A stretch of DNA of 64,000 nucleotides from Croceitalea dokdonensis DOKDO 023. GTDB taxonomy: Bacteria > Bacteroidota > Bacteroidia > Flavobacteriales > Flavobacteriaceae. The notes below the pieces were generated by a model. The model was not told where the DNA came from and did no database searches. It saw nothing but the letters and a program-made list of their open reading frames with translations. Below are positions 26,811 through 35,497 of this stretch, one piece after another (position 1 is the stretch's first letter; each line of letters opens with the position of its first letter). Location of the stretch: positions 310,001 to 374,000 of the forward strand of contig NZ_LDJX01000001.1 in NCBI RefSeq assembly GCF_001306415.1, read 5' to 3'. Both the position numbers and the translations under genes were made by a program.

Positions 26811-26984
26811 ATGAAGAGATTAAATTTAGATGCTTTTAAAGCACAATTAAGCAAAAATCAGACAAATGAGCTAGAAGGTCTAACAGGTGGTATTATGGGC
26901 GCTTGTCACTGCTGTGTTGACGGTCATCACAGACCAGGTAATTGTGATGCGAATACAAGCGGTAAAGAAGCCGTTAGGTCGTAG
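26811..26984 (+). CDS. RiPP precursor peptide 1 with double-glycine leader (57 aa)
   Basis: Found by reading the DNA. The leader (residues 1-27) opens MKRLNLDAFK and ends LEGLTGG, the pattern of Bacteroidetes natural-product precursors cleaved by C39 peptidases. The 30-residue core begins IMGACHCCVDGHHRPGNC, with Cys32, Cys34, Cys35 and Cys45 and three histidines, and ends EAVRS. Precursor 2 at 31752 shares the leader pattern and the I-M/L-G-A-C-H-C core opening. A hairpin terminator follows directly, then the exporter gene, so the peptide is probably made in excess. Confidence 0.85.
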   Translation: MKRLNLDAFKAQLSKNQTNELEGLTGGIMGACHCCVDGHHRPGNCDANTSGKEAVRS

Positions 26985-27011
26985 GTATAGTTAAAACTTT
27001 AATTTTAAATA

Positions 27012-27038
27012 AAAGCATTATAATTAATGCTTTTTTTA
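27012..27038 (+). terminator. Hairpin terminator/attenuator after precursor 1
   Basis: AAAGCATTA (27012-27020) pairs with TAATGCTTT (27024-27032), followed by a run of T. It lies between precursor 1 and the exporter, allowing partial read-through. Confidence 0.6.
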
Positions 27039-27051
27039 ATGCCTTTACTGT

Positions 27052-29265
27052 TTGTTTAAAAAAATCGAAAAATTCCCTTTCTACAAACAATACGATCGTA
27101 CAGATTGCGGTCCAACTTGTTTAAGAATGATTGCTAAATATTACGGCAAAACTTACTCTGCTGAATATTTAAGAACTGTTTGCCATTTAACCCATGAAGG
27201 GGTTTCAGTAGCTGGAATAACAGAAGGGGCTGAGGTCATAGGTCTTAAAACCTTACCTGTTAATGTTACTTGGGAAGCTCTTGAAGAACAAGTTCCATTA
27301 CCATGTATTGCTCACTGGAGACAACGTCATTTTCTAATTGTTTATAAAGTAGGAAATGAAAAGGTTTACGTCGCTGATCCAGATTATGGTCTAATAACGT
27401 ATTCTAAAGAGGATTTTTTAGAAGGATGGCAAAATACAAAATACCTCAATAATTCTAATGAAGGGTTATTGGTTTTACTTGAACCTACCCCTAAATTTCA
27501 TGACGCTGAGCCTATAACCCAAAAGAACAAAGGGTTCAAAACTTTAGTCCCCTACCTAAGACCATATCGAAAATACATTGTTCAGCTTTTCATAGGATTA
27601 TTGGTGGGAAGTATAATCCAATTGATTTTGCCTTTTTTGACCCAATCCGTTGTAGATAAAGGCATCAATTATAGAGACCTTAATTTCATACACATTATAT
27701 TAATCGCTCAACTAACTCTTTTCTTATCTCAAGCTGGAGTCAGCATTATAAGAAGTTGGCTATTGTTAATCGTAGGGGCAAGAATAAATATTTCACTTGC
27801 TTCAGATTTTTTAATAAAAATGATGAAGCTGCCAATTCATTTTTTCGATTCGAAAATTACCGGCGATGTACTTCAAAGAATGCAAGATTCTAGTCGAATT
27901 GAGACATTTCTTACTTCATCACCTAACACACTTTTCTCAGTTTTCAATATGATAATATTTCTCGGAATATTATTATACTATAACTACATTATATTCTTAA
28001 TTTTTTTAGCGGGGGCTACGTTATATATCTTATGGATATTAGTTTTCATGAAAAAAAGAGAACAATTAGAATATAAACGATTTGACCAGGCATCCGGCAA
28101 CTCAAGTAGTTTGATTCAAATAGTTAATGGCATTCAGGAAATTAAAATAAATAATTCTGAAAAAAGAAGAAGATGGGATTGGGAAGAAATAAGAATTCGA
28201 TTATATAAAATTTCATTAGAAGGCCTAAAGCTTTCTCAATTACAGGGTATAGGTGCTAGTTCAATTAATGAGCTTAAAAATATATTCATTTCATATGTAG
28301 CAGCATTATCTGTGATTAATGGCGAAATGACGTTAGGAATGATGTTGGCCGTACAATATATCATTGGTCAACTAAATGCTCCGCTCGTAAGCTTAGTTAG
28401 TTTTTTCGCACAAGCACAAGACGCCAAAATAAGTCTTGAGAGAATGAATGAGGTTCACTTAGAAAAAAATGAAGATGAAGAGGATTTCTATCAAGAAGAA
28501 TTCAATGCCAAACAGAATATTATTTTTAAAGATGTTTCATTTCGATATGGAGGCCAAAAATCGCCATTGGTTTTAAAGAAAATAAATTTAACCATACCTC
28601 ATAATGGCGTTACAGCTATAGTTGGAGAAAGTGGAAGTGGTAAAACCACTCTGTTACGATTATTACTTAAGCTTTATAATCCAACTGAAGGTAAAATAAT
28701 GTTAGGTAATTCTAATTTGAATAATATTTCATCTTCAAAATGGCGAGATTTATGTGGAGTAGTAATGCAAGATGGATATATTTTTACTGATACTATAGCT
28801 CGAAACATAACAGAATCTACATCGGAAGGAATTATAGATAAGACCAAACTTATTAAGTCCGTTCAGATAGCGAATATTGAGGATATGATTGAAAGATTAC
28901 CAGCGGGTTACAATACAAGAATTGGGCCACCAGGATCCAGCGGGGCTAACTTAAGTGGGGGTCAACGGCAGCGAGTTTTAATAGCAAGAGCGGTATACAA
29001 ATCCCCAGAATTTCTGTTTTTCGATGAAGCCACCAGTGCCTTAGATTCGAATAATGAAAAAAAAATAATGGGTAATCTGGATGATTATATGAAAGAGAGA
29101 ACTGCAATAGTAATTGCACATAGGCTTAGTACTGTTAAAAATGCTGATCAAATTGTTGTAATAGATAATGGAGAAATTGTAGAGATTGGAAAACACAATG
29201 ATTTAATTGAGAAACAGGGCTTTTATTTTCGATTAGTAAAAAATCAGTTAGAACTCGGTAAGTAG
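27052..29265 (+). CDS. Peptidase-containing ABC transporter (C39 bacteriocin exporter)
   Basis: A 737-aa PCAT that removes double-glycine leaders and exports the core. Residues 1-130: C39 cysteine protease with Cys19 (TDCGPTC), His93 (RQRHFLIVY) and Asp109 (VADPDYG). Residues about 160-440: ABC membrane domain with several helices. Residues about 480-737: nucleotide-binding domain with Walker A GESGSGKTT, signature LSGGQRQR and Walker B FLFFDEATSALD. The start is a TTG; a stop codon lies five codons upstream, no ATG is available, and the N-terminus (FPFYKQYDRTDCG) is full length. It lies between the two precursor genes. Confidence 0.95.
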   Translation: MFKKIEKFPFYKQYDRTDCGPTCLRMIAKYYGKTYSAEYLRTVCHLTHEGVSVAGITEGAEVIGLKTLPVNVTWEALEEQVPLPCIAHWRQRHFLIVYKVGNEKVYVADPDYGLITYSKEDFLEGWQNTKYLNNSNEGLLVLLEPTPKFHDAEPITQKNKGFKTLVPYLRPYRKYIVQLFIGLLVGSIIQLILPFLTQSVVDKGINYRDLNFIHIILIAQLTLFLSQAGVSIIRSWLLLIVGARINISLASDFLIKMMKLPIHFFDSKITGDVLQRMQDSSRIETFLTSSPNTLFSVFNMIIFLGILLYYNYIIFLIFLAGATLYILWILVFMKKREQLEYKRFDQASGNSSSLIQIVNGIQEIKINNSEKRRRWDWEEIRIRLYKISLEGLKLSQLQGIGASSINELKNIFISYVAALSVINGEMTLGMMLAVQYIIGQLNAPLVSLVSFFAQAQDAKISLERMNEVHLEKNEDEEDFYQEEFNAKQNIIFKDVSFRYGGQKSPLVLKKINLTIPHNGVTAIVGESGSGKTTLLRLLLKLYNPTEGKIMLGNSNLNNISSSKWRDLCGVVMQDGYIFTDTIARNITESTSEGIIDKTKLIKSVQIANIEDMIERLPAGYNTRIGPPGSSGANLSGGQRQRVLIARAVYKSPEFLFFDEATSALDSNNEKKIMGNLDDYMKERTAIVIAHRLSTVKNADQIVVIDNGEIVEIGKHNDLIEKQGFYFRLVKNQLELGK

Positions 29266-30555
29266 ATGAAAAAAATAGATTTTTTAGATGAGCGAAGCGA
29301 TTTCGTAAAAGAAGTTTTGGAAAGTCCCCCAAATACGATAATAAGCTGGGGAAACACTTTTTTTTTAATTTTTATTTTACTAATTCTTTTGCTCAGTTGG
29401 TTTATCAAGTATCCAGATATTGTTATATCTGAAGTTGTTATTACAACAGACAACCCACCTATTTATTTAGCAACAAAGACGGAAGGCAAGATTGACTCTA
29501 TATTCAAATCCAACAAAGAGTATGCAAAAAAAAATGAATGGCTAGCTGTAATAGGAAGCAATGCAAATATTAAGCATATTAAAACGTTGGATAGTATTAT
29601 AAAAGAGATTAAGGCAATTAATTATGATTTAGAAGAAATGCATGATATTGATTTGCCTATTTTAGATGTAGGAGAAATGCAATCAAACTACAATAGCTTA
29701 GTAAAAGCGGTCTTGAAATTTAAGCACCATGAAAATGACGGAAATTTTAATACACAATCACAATTAAACGAGTTAAGGATTAGTCAATACAACAGTCTTA
29801 TTAATGGAGCTATAAGAGACAAACAAATATCAGAAAAAGAATTAGAGGTTGCTAAAACAGATTTGAATAGAAATAAAAGATTGCTTGATAAAGGTGTAAT
29901 TGCGCAATTAGAATATGAGTCCAAAGAACTAAGGTATTTACAAGCTATAAAAACAGTTGAAAGTAATACATCTAGGATAATTCAAATACGCGCTCAAAAA
30001 GCTTCTCTTTTGAGCCAAGGAAGCAATATGAAACATAGTGAAGGTGAAAGTCATTTAAATTCAGAACTTGATATTTTAGAAGCTATAAAACTAACTGAAT
30101 TATCTTACGCAGAATGGATTAAAAAACATGCACTAGTTAGCACAGTATCTGGAGAAGTTAACTTTTTAAATTATTTCACAAATAACCAGTATGTTGGACC
30201 TTCAGAGAAATTAATTTCAATTATTCCAAAATACAACGAGCAAGATTATTTTGGAATCGCCAAAATGCCAATTATAAACTCAGGTAAAGTTAAACTAGGG
30301 CAAACAGCTAACATTAAATTATTAGGATTCCCTGAAAATGAATATGGTATGTTATTAGGTGAAATAACTAATATTTCTGATGTACCCAATGAAGACTTTT
30401 ATTTAGTTAAAATAAATCTTAATAAAGGTCTAAATACAACATTTAATAAAGAACTAACATTTAAGCAAAATATAAAAGGTAATGCAGAAATCATTACAGA
30501 AGATTTACGTTTAATTGAACGTTTTGTATATACGTTAACAAAAGCCTTTAATTAA
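29266..30555 (+). CDS. HlyD-family membrane fusion protein (exporter partner)
   Basis: A 429-aa periplasmic adaptor. One membrane helix (about residues 30-48) follows a short cytoplasmic end; then a barrel/lipoyl region, a long coiled coil (about 85-275, e.g. SEKELEVAKTDLNRNKRLL), and a C-terminal beta-barrel (VKLGQTANIKLLGFPENEYG). Its ATG follows the exporter stop with no gap. It links the PCAT to an outer-membrane channel, which must be encoded elsewhere. Confidence 0.9.
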   Translation: MKKIDFLDERSDFVKEVLESPPNTIISWGNTFFLIFILLILLLSWFIKYPDIVISEVVITTDNPPIYLATKTEGKIDSIFKSNKEYAKKNEWLAVIGSNANIKHIKTLDSIIKEIKAINYDLEEMHDIDLPILDVGEMQSNYNSLVKAVLKFKHHENDGNFNTQSQLNELRISQYNSLINGAIRDKQISEKELEVAKTDLNRNKRLLDKGVIAQLEYESKELRYLQAIKTVESNTSRIIQIRAQKASLLSQGSNMKHSEGESHLNSELDILEAIKLTELSYAEWIKKHALVSTVSGEVNFLNYFTNNQYVGPSEKLISIIPKYNEQDYFGIAKMPIINSGKVKLGQTANIKLLGFPENEYGMLLGEITNISDVPNEDFYLVKINLNKGLNTTFNKELTFKQNIKGNAEIITEDLRLIERFVYTLTKAFN

Positions 30556-30558
30556 AAA

Positions 30559-31704
30559 ATGGATTTTTTTACTCAATACCACGACCACCACTTAAAACTT
30601 ATCGATACATTAAAAACGGTTTTGTATCAAAAAGATAATTCTATTTTTGATAAACTAGACTTTTATGATGATGTGATTTTTTCCGAACCTTTGCTATTTG
30701 CTTGTATAAACAATAAATACGAGGAATGGATTGATATCTTAATTTTTAGCCTCACTAAAAATAAGTCTGAAACTTATACTCAGAATATTAATAATAAACT
30801 CATTTATTTACCAACCATAGGGTATCTTAAGCTTAAGAGGGAATACTCAAAAATAATACAAATTATGTATGCTAATAATAGCATTCAATTAATGGGTGAT
30901 GATAATGAGCTTCTTGAATATGAATTACAGCCATTGATTAAAAATAAAGATGGTATTGAATTTTTACAATGTAATCACCCTCTTTTAGAACCTTTGTTTG
31001 TTAATGAACAAGGAAAAATTACAGAAGTTATAATAAATGAAAAACTATATCTTAAACATATTGAGCATTTTAATAATGCATTAGAAATTATCAGCCAAGT
31101 ATATCCTGAATATTATGACCTTGTTAAACTATATATTAAAAAAGTTGTTTTCTATCAAGGAGAAGCTAATTCATTTGCAACGATACAAGCACATGGTATT
31201 GCTTTCTTCAACGTTAAAGATGATTATAACGAAATTTTCTTTTTAGATAACATAGTGCATCAATGTGCTCATGTATTTTTTAATGCTTTAACATTAGATA
31301 AAAAAGACTTATTCACATTACCTTATAACTCAGACTTATCTTTATTTACAGATGAAGAAAATGATAAAGGGTTCGTGCTTTATGATCGTTTTCACGGTTT
31401 GTTTACACAAACGAATATTAACATTTGCCTTGAAAGATGTATCCAAAAAGAGATTTTTTGGAAAGATAAAAATTATGAATTATTAGGTCGCTTTACAAGT
31501 AATATGAATCGCTTTAAGTCTGCAATAATTAAGTTTGATAGGCCAAATAAATACAAAAAACAAGGTTTGATTTTTTTCAATTTTTTTAAATCTGTTTACA
31601 CGAAAATTTATAAAAGTAATTTTGAAGTGTTAAATTTATATGATGTATCTAATCAACCCTACGTGTTTGATTATAAAATTTTTAAAAAAACTAATTCGTT
31701 ATAA
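30559..31704 (+). CDS. HExxH-family-like putative peptide-modifying protein (HQxxH variant)
   Basis: A 381-aa soluble protein 3 bases after the HlyD gene. The central region resembles the RiPP-associated HExxH family: a His-x3-His pair in DNIVHQCAHVFFNAL (His234, His238) and, further on, a conserved-looking RFHGLFTQTNIN (His279). The first Glu of HExxH is Gln here. Recent work shows that some members are 2-oxoglutarate/iron hydroxylases using the two histidines as ligands and not proteases, so loss of Glu need not destroy function. Residues 1-150 have no recognised match. Assignment by motif only. Confidence 0.55.
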   Translation: MDFFTQYHDHHLKLIDTLKTVLYQKDNSIFDKLDFYDDVIFSEPLLFACINNKYEEWIDILIFSLTKNKSETYTQNINNKLIYLPTIGYLKLKREYSKIIQIMYANNSIQLMGDDNELLEYELQPLIKNKDGIEFLQCNHPLLEPLFVNEQGKITEVIINEKLYLKHIEHFNNALEIISQVYPEYYDLVKLYIKKVVFYQGEANSFATIQAHGIAFFNVKDDYNEIFFLDNIVHQCAHVFFNALTLDKKDLFTLPYNSDLSLFTDEENDKGFVLYDRFHGLFTQTNINICLERCIQKEIFWKDKNYELLGRFTSNMNRFKSAIIKFDRPNKYKKQGLIFFNFFKSVYTKIYKSNFEVLNLYDVSNQPYVFDYKIFKKTNSL

Positions 31705-31751
31705 AAAAATTCTTATTTTTAGGATAAATCATAATAATTAAAATTTTTACT

Positions 31752-31943
31752 ATGAGTAGATTAAATTTAGAAGCTTTCAAAGAAAAAGCAAACGTAAACC
31801 AAGAATTAGAATCATTAACGGGGGGTATTTTAGGAGCTTGTCATTGTACATGGACACCAACAGCTGCGACTCGTCCTGGTTTGGCTTCTTCTATTTCAGA
31901 TTACATTCATTATGCAATGTGCGATGAACATGATATGCAATAA
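31752..31943 (+). CDS. RiPP precursor peptide 2 with double-glycine leader (63 aa)
   Basis: The leader (residues 1-25, MSRLNLEAFK ... SLTGG) is homologous to that of precursor 1. The core opens ILGACHCTWTPTAATRPG, sharing I-x-G-A-C-H-C with precursor 1, then diverges completely (SSISDYIHYAMCDEHDMQ), with Cys30, Cys32 and Cys57. The shared motif marks the likely modification site. TATTTTTA at 31714-31721 may serve as its own -7 element. Confidence 0.85.
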   Translation: MSRLNLEAFKEKANVNQELESLTGGILGACHCTWTPTAATRPGLASSISDYIHYAMCDEHDMQ

Positions 31944-31962
31944 GACGTTTATATTAAGGATT

Positions 31963-31997
31963 AAAGGATGTTCCACTTTTGAAGCATCCTTTTTTTA
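31963..31997 (+). terminator. Hairpin terminator/attenuator after precursor 2
   Basis: AAAGGATG (31963-31970) pairs with CATCCTTT (31985-31992), followed by a run of T. It repeats the arrangement seen after precursor 1. Confidence 0.65.
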
Positions 31998-32018
31998 TGA
32001 TTTTTTACTAAAAAGTTA

Positions 32019-32813
32019 ATGAAGCAAAATATTTTCCCCAACAATATAATTCAGGCTCTTTTCTATACAGTATTATGCTTTTTAGTTATAACTGTATTAA
32101 TTTTGGTTCTTGGACAGTTTTTTTTGAATCAAAATTATGTAATACTATTCTCAGAATTGATTGGATTTCCAATTGTTTTGTTTTTTTCATGGTATTTTTT
32201 GGGTTACCAAGTTGGTGATGTCTTCGGAGAAACAAAGCTATTCCCGAGACTTGTTATACCAATTATATTATTGACAATAAGCATTTACTTGCTACAAGCA
32301 ATACCGACATATTTCCTGCTAGCAGGTCCCGAGAATTATTCTATTCAAATTTTAAGTTTTCACTATGACTGGTCTGTGCTAATTTCAATTTTTTTCACAG
32401 CTTCAATTTTTGAAGAACTTGTTTATAGAGATTTTTTATTTCGCAGACTTCTTTCAACCAAATCATTTTGGTTTTCGGCTATACTATCAAGTTTTCTTTT
32501 TTCGTTATCACATTTAAATTTTGATAATTTCATTAATTTATTCATTTTGGGAATATTCATTTCTTTTGTTTTTTACAAAACAAAAAGCCTTCTTTTATGT
32601 TTCATAATACACATAGTATATGGCCTTGGTCCATTATTTTTAAAATTTTACTATGATAAACAACAAATAGACAAAGTTTTGAGTATTTCTTTGATTTATG
32701 GTGAAAACTCCAATGTCGTGTTTTTTGTTTTATTATTGATTATGATTTTAGGGGTTATATTTGTTCATAACAGCTTGTATAAAACAAAAAATATAAGTCA
32801 TGAAAACAGGTGA
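32019..32813 (+). CDS. CPBP-family intramembrane protease
   Basis: A 264-aa membrane protein with about eight hydrophobic segments and the CPBP/CAAX-type motifs: EELVYR (EExxxR) after residue 129, and a later histidine segment LSHLNFDNF. Such proteins often accompany bacteriocin loci, where they give immunity or process the peptide. It overlaps the start of the CmoA-like gene by 14 bases, so they are cotranslated. Confidence 0.88.
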   Translation: MKQNIFPNNIIQALFYTVLCFLVITVLILVLGQFFLNQNYVILFSELIGFPIVLFFSWYFLGYQVGDVFGETKLFPRLVIPIILLTISIYLLQAIPTYFLLAGPENYSIQILSFHYDWSVLISIFFTASIFEELVYRDFLFRRLLSTKSFWFSAILSSFLFSLSHLNFDNFINLFILGIFISFVFYKTKSLLLCFIIHIVYGLGPLFLKFYYDKQQIDKVLSISLIYGENSNVVFFVLLLIMILGVIFVHNSLYKTKNISHENR

Positions 32814-33507
32814 TAAGATTTCAACACTAAATGCTAATTGGTCTTTTTCAGGAGATGTTCCAAAAAATTTTGATAACCATGTTTCAAAGTCAGTTCCTTT
32901 GTATGTTGAAGGGCATGACTTAATCTGTAGATTAAGTGATTTTTTTATTTCAGACAAATCTAAATGCTATGAGATAGGAAGTAGTACTGGTGAATTGACA
33001 AAAAAAATAGCTCTTCACAATAATCATAAAGAAATAAAAGTTACAGGTATTGAGCCAATACATGAGATGGTTGAGGTTGCAAGTCAAAAGTGTAAAGAAA
33101 ATTCTAATATTTCGTTTTTAACGGAGGATATTCTTAATGTAGAATTGGAAAAATCAGATTTAATCGTGTCTTATTATACAATACAGTTCATTAAACCAAG
33201 GGTTAGACAATTGGTTTTTAATAAAATCTATGAATCTCTCAATTGGGGTGGTGCATTTATTTTATTTGAAAAAGTAAGAGCATGTGATGCACGTTTCCAA
33301 GATATTATGACTGCTTTATACACTGATTATAAATTAGAACAAGGGTATAACGAAAAAGAAATTCTATCTAAAACTAGAAGTCTTAAAGGAGTACTAGAAC
33401 CTTTTTCAACACAAGGTAATTTAGACTTACTAAAAAGAGCAGGTTTTGTTGATATAACATCCGTTATGAAGTACGTGTCTTTTGAAGGTTTTTTAGCGAT
33501 TAAATAA
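32800..33507 (+). CDS. CmoA-like protein, putative carboxy-S-adenosylmethionine synthase
   Basis: A 235-aa class I methyltransferase fold that tracks E. coli CmoA along its length: FDNHVSKSVPLY near residue 24, glycine loop YEIGSSTGELTKKI (57-70), YYTIQFIKPRVRQLVFNKIY (125-144), LNWGGAFILFEK, then GYNEKEI and KTRSLKGV (182-198) and a final GFxAIK. CmoA turns SAM and prephenate into carboxy-SAM for tRNA carboxymethylation. An arginine (Arg193) lies one position from where CmoA has the arginine that holds the carboxylate, so the activity needs testing; an ordinary methyltransferase is the alternative. Its position in a RiPP operon is unusual. Confidence 0.72.
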   Translation: MKTGDKISTLNANWSFSGDVPKNFDNHVSKSVPLYVEGHDLICRLSDFFISDKSKCYEIGSSTGELTKKIALHNNHKEIKVTGIEPIHEMVEVASQKCKENSNISFLTEDILNVELEKSDLIVSYYTIQFIKPRVRQLVFNKIYESLNWGGAFILFEKVRACDARFQDIMTALYTDYKLEQGYNEKEILSKTRSLKGVLEPFSTQGNLDLLKRAGFVDITSVMKYVSFEGFLAIK

Positions 33508-33515
33508 AGTCAAAA

Positions 33516-34838
33516 ATGTTTACGAAAAAACCTATCATCCATAATGAGGTTCAAATTTTAATTGATGAGAGTGAATTAGAATCTTATTATGCAGAGTCAT
33601 ATTTCTTGTACAAAAGCCACTTAAAGTACTTAATTAGAAAACTTAATACTTTTAAATTAGGTCTCGCTCAAGGTAAGAGAGAAAAATATTTTCAACTTCT
33701 TACTGATTCTTATATTCGAAACATCCATAACGTTAATAATATTGTATCAGTTCTTGAACCTAAAGTTACCTTAGAAGCTTATGAAAATCTTCAAATAAAT
33801 ACTACTGACAATACGCAAACAACACTTAAAGATTTTATTTACCTGAGAAGAGATTGGTGTTTCAAAAGTGAACCTGAGCAACAATTAAAAACAACCATTG
33901 ATTCACTAAAAATAGAATTATCAAAGATAGAATTTGAAACAGGGAATGCCTTATTTATTGGATGCGGAGTTGGAAGAATAGCTTTTGAATTTACTGATAT
34001 TTATAGTAAAGTTTATGCCACTGACAAGTCTTTTTCAATGATTTGGCACCTTCAAAAACTCTTGAACGGTAAGACTATTGATTTTTATAGCCCGCACGAA
34101 AAAAACGTAAAAACATTACAAAATGTAGCACCCCGATATTCGGCTAAAATTCCAAAGGATAAGCTAAATAATATACTTGATAAGTTTGAAGTATTTGTTT
34201 CAGATGTACTTGATCTTCCTTTCAAGGATAATTCACTCAATTCTGTTTTTTCGATTTACTTTACAGATGTTATTGCATTAAAACTTTGGTTTAATCAAAT
34301 TAATCAAAAACTTAAAAACAAAGGCTTGTTTGTTCATTTTGGTCCGCTCGACTACTTTTTTTCTAACGAACAAGAAATGTATACCGCTGAAGAATTTAAA
34401 CAATTCTTTGAAAATAACGGGTACAAGACTTTAATAGATAAAACTATTGAAACTACTCATTTGGAAGATAGTAATTCAATATCCTACAAAGTATACAGAA
34501 ATTGGTTTTTTGTTGCTCAAAAGAATATTAGTTCAAACTCAACTACATTCGAGATTTTTGATGAGACTATTCTAAAGCTTAGAACTCCGGTTTCATACAA
34601 GAGAGAGGGAATTTTAGATGATGGTGAAAAGGAATTAGAGGCTACCTTAAATCTTCCCAATGGCACTTTTACCGGGGCTGATGCTGTTATTCAAATATTG
34701 AAGTTATTAGATGGAAAAACACCTTATATTGAAGTTCTATCTAAGCTACAAAGCAATGGATTTGATGTTAATGATACAAAGGGTATACATGATTTGCTTT
34801 TAGATCTTCTAAAACAAAATGTTTTAAAAATTTGCTAG
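33516..34838 (+). CDS. N2227/carnosine-methyltransferase-like enzyme with PqqD-like C-terminal domain
   Basis: A 440-aa protein. Residues about 104-335 resemble the carnosine N-methyltransferase (N2227) family: LKDFIYLRRDW (104-114), glycine loop LFIGCGVGRIAFEF (146-159), YATDKSFSMIWHLQ, and the diagnostic LFVHFGPLDYFF (271-282; compare NLGPLLYHF). That family methylates a histidine imidazole. Residues about 345-440 resemble PqqD/RiPP recognition elements (FTGADAVIQILKLLDGKTP, then a helical tail), which bind leaders. Lying 8 bases after the CmoA-like gene, it may transfer a methyl or carboxymethyl group to the Cys-His-Cys motif of the precursors. Last gene of the operon. Confidence 0.7.
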   Translation: MFTKKPIIHNEVQILIDESELESYYAESYFLYKSHLKYLIRKLNTFKLGLAQGKREKYFQLLTDSYIRNIHNVNNIVSVLEPKVTLEAYENLQINTTDNTQTTLKDFIYLRRDWCFKSEPEQQLKTTIDSLKIELSKIEFETGNALFIGCGVGRIAFEFTDIYSKVYATDKSFSMIWHLQKLLNGKTIDFYSPHEKNVKTLQNVAPRYSAKIPKDKLNNILDKFEVFVSDVLDLPFKDNSLNSVFSIYFTDVIALKLWFNQINQKLKNKGLFVHFGPLDYFFSNEQEMYTAEEFKQFFENNGYKTLIDKTIETTHLEDSNSISYKVYRNWFFVAQKNISSNSTTFEIFDETILKLRTPVSYKREGILDDGEKELEATLNLPNGTFTGADAVIQILKLLDGKTPYIEVLSKLQSNGFDVNDTKGIHDLLLDLLKQNVLKIC

Positions 34839-35316
34839 TATTAAAAGTCCAGTAGGATTAAAACTATCGTTTTAACAACATTCCACACACATTATACTCC
34901 CCTCCTATCGTCGGCTCGTATAATAAGTGTTCCATTACCTTTTTAGAAAATACTTTTTAGAAGAAAAATTCAAAGAAAATTTAGTACCAAATACTTTGCT
35001 TTACCAAAGCAAAGTGTCATAACGCAAGACATTATGATACAGTTTGGTCTGTTTTGTAAAACGACGGATGCTTGCATTTTACATAATTGCAGATATGACC
35101 TTCGCGTCAGCGAATCATATCGTCAGCCATTATGTAAAAGCCGTTTTACTGGAATGTCACTTAACGGCCGTAAGTCATAATTATTCACGATGCTTGCTTA
35201 TTTTTCTCAAAGGAGTTCGTCGACCCTTAGGACTATAACGTTAGAAATTATGTAAAAGCCAATTTGCGGACTAGCATCAGCATAAATTCAATTAGGCAGC
35301 CGCAACGTCTCGCCGC

Positions 35317-35349
35317 CAACTAAAATCATCCACTGGATAATTGTAGTTG
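35317..35349. repeat. Block B hairpin 1
   Basis: CAACTAAAATCATCC, loop ACT, GGATAATTGTAGTTG (13 of 15 paired), followed by TCACG. Directly follows the forward core. Compared with 23145, both arms changed yet still pair (GCC/GGC became TCC/GGA). Confidence 0.75.
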
Positions 35350-35464
35350 TCACGAATTTAAAAGCTAGCCTTTTAGATTCGTGTAAAATTCTCGTATTCG
35401 AGGAAATGTGTGCAAGATTTTTTTCTACACCTTCTCGTCAGCTTGCCGAAACAGCTAACGGCAG

Positions 35465-35497
35465 TATTTTGGAAGGTCTAGTAGTCCTTCCAAAATA
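35465..35497. repeat. Block B hairpin 2
   Basis: TATTTTGGAAGG pairs perfectly with CCTTCCAAAATA across a 9-base loop and is followed by the reverse core TGAGCGAGATGATGCG. Confidence 0.75.

Noticed and set aside
26811-31943. Class I-IV lanthipeptide assignment for the precursors
   Set aside because: No dehydratase or cyclase gene is nearby and core 2 shows no Ser/Thr-Cys ring pattern.
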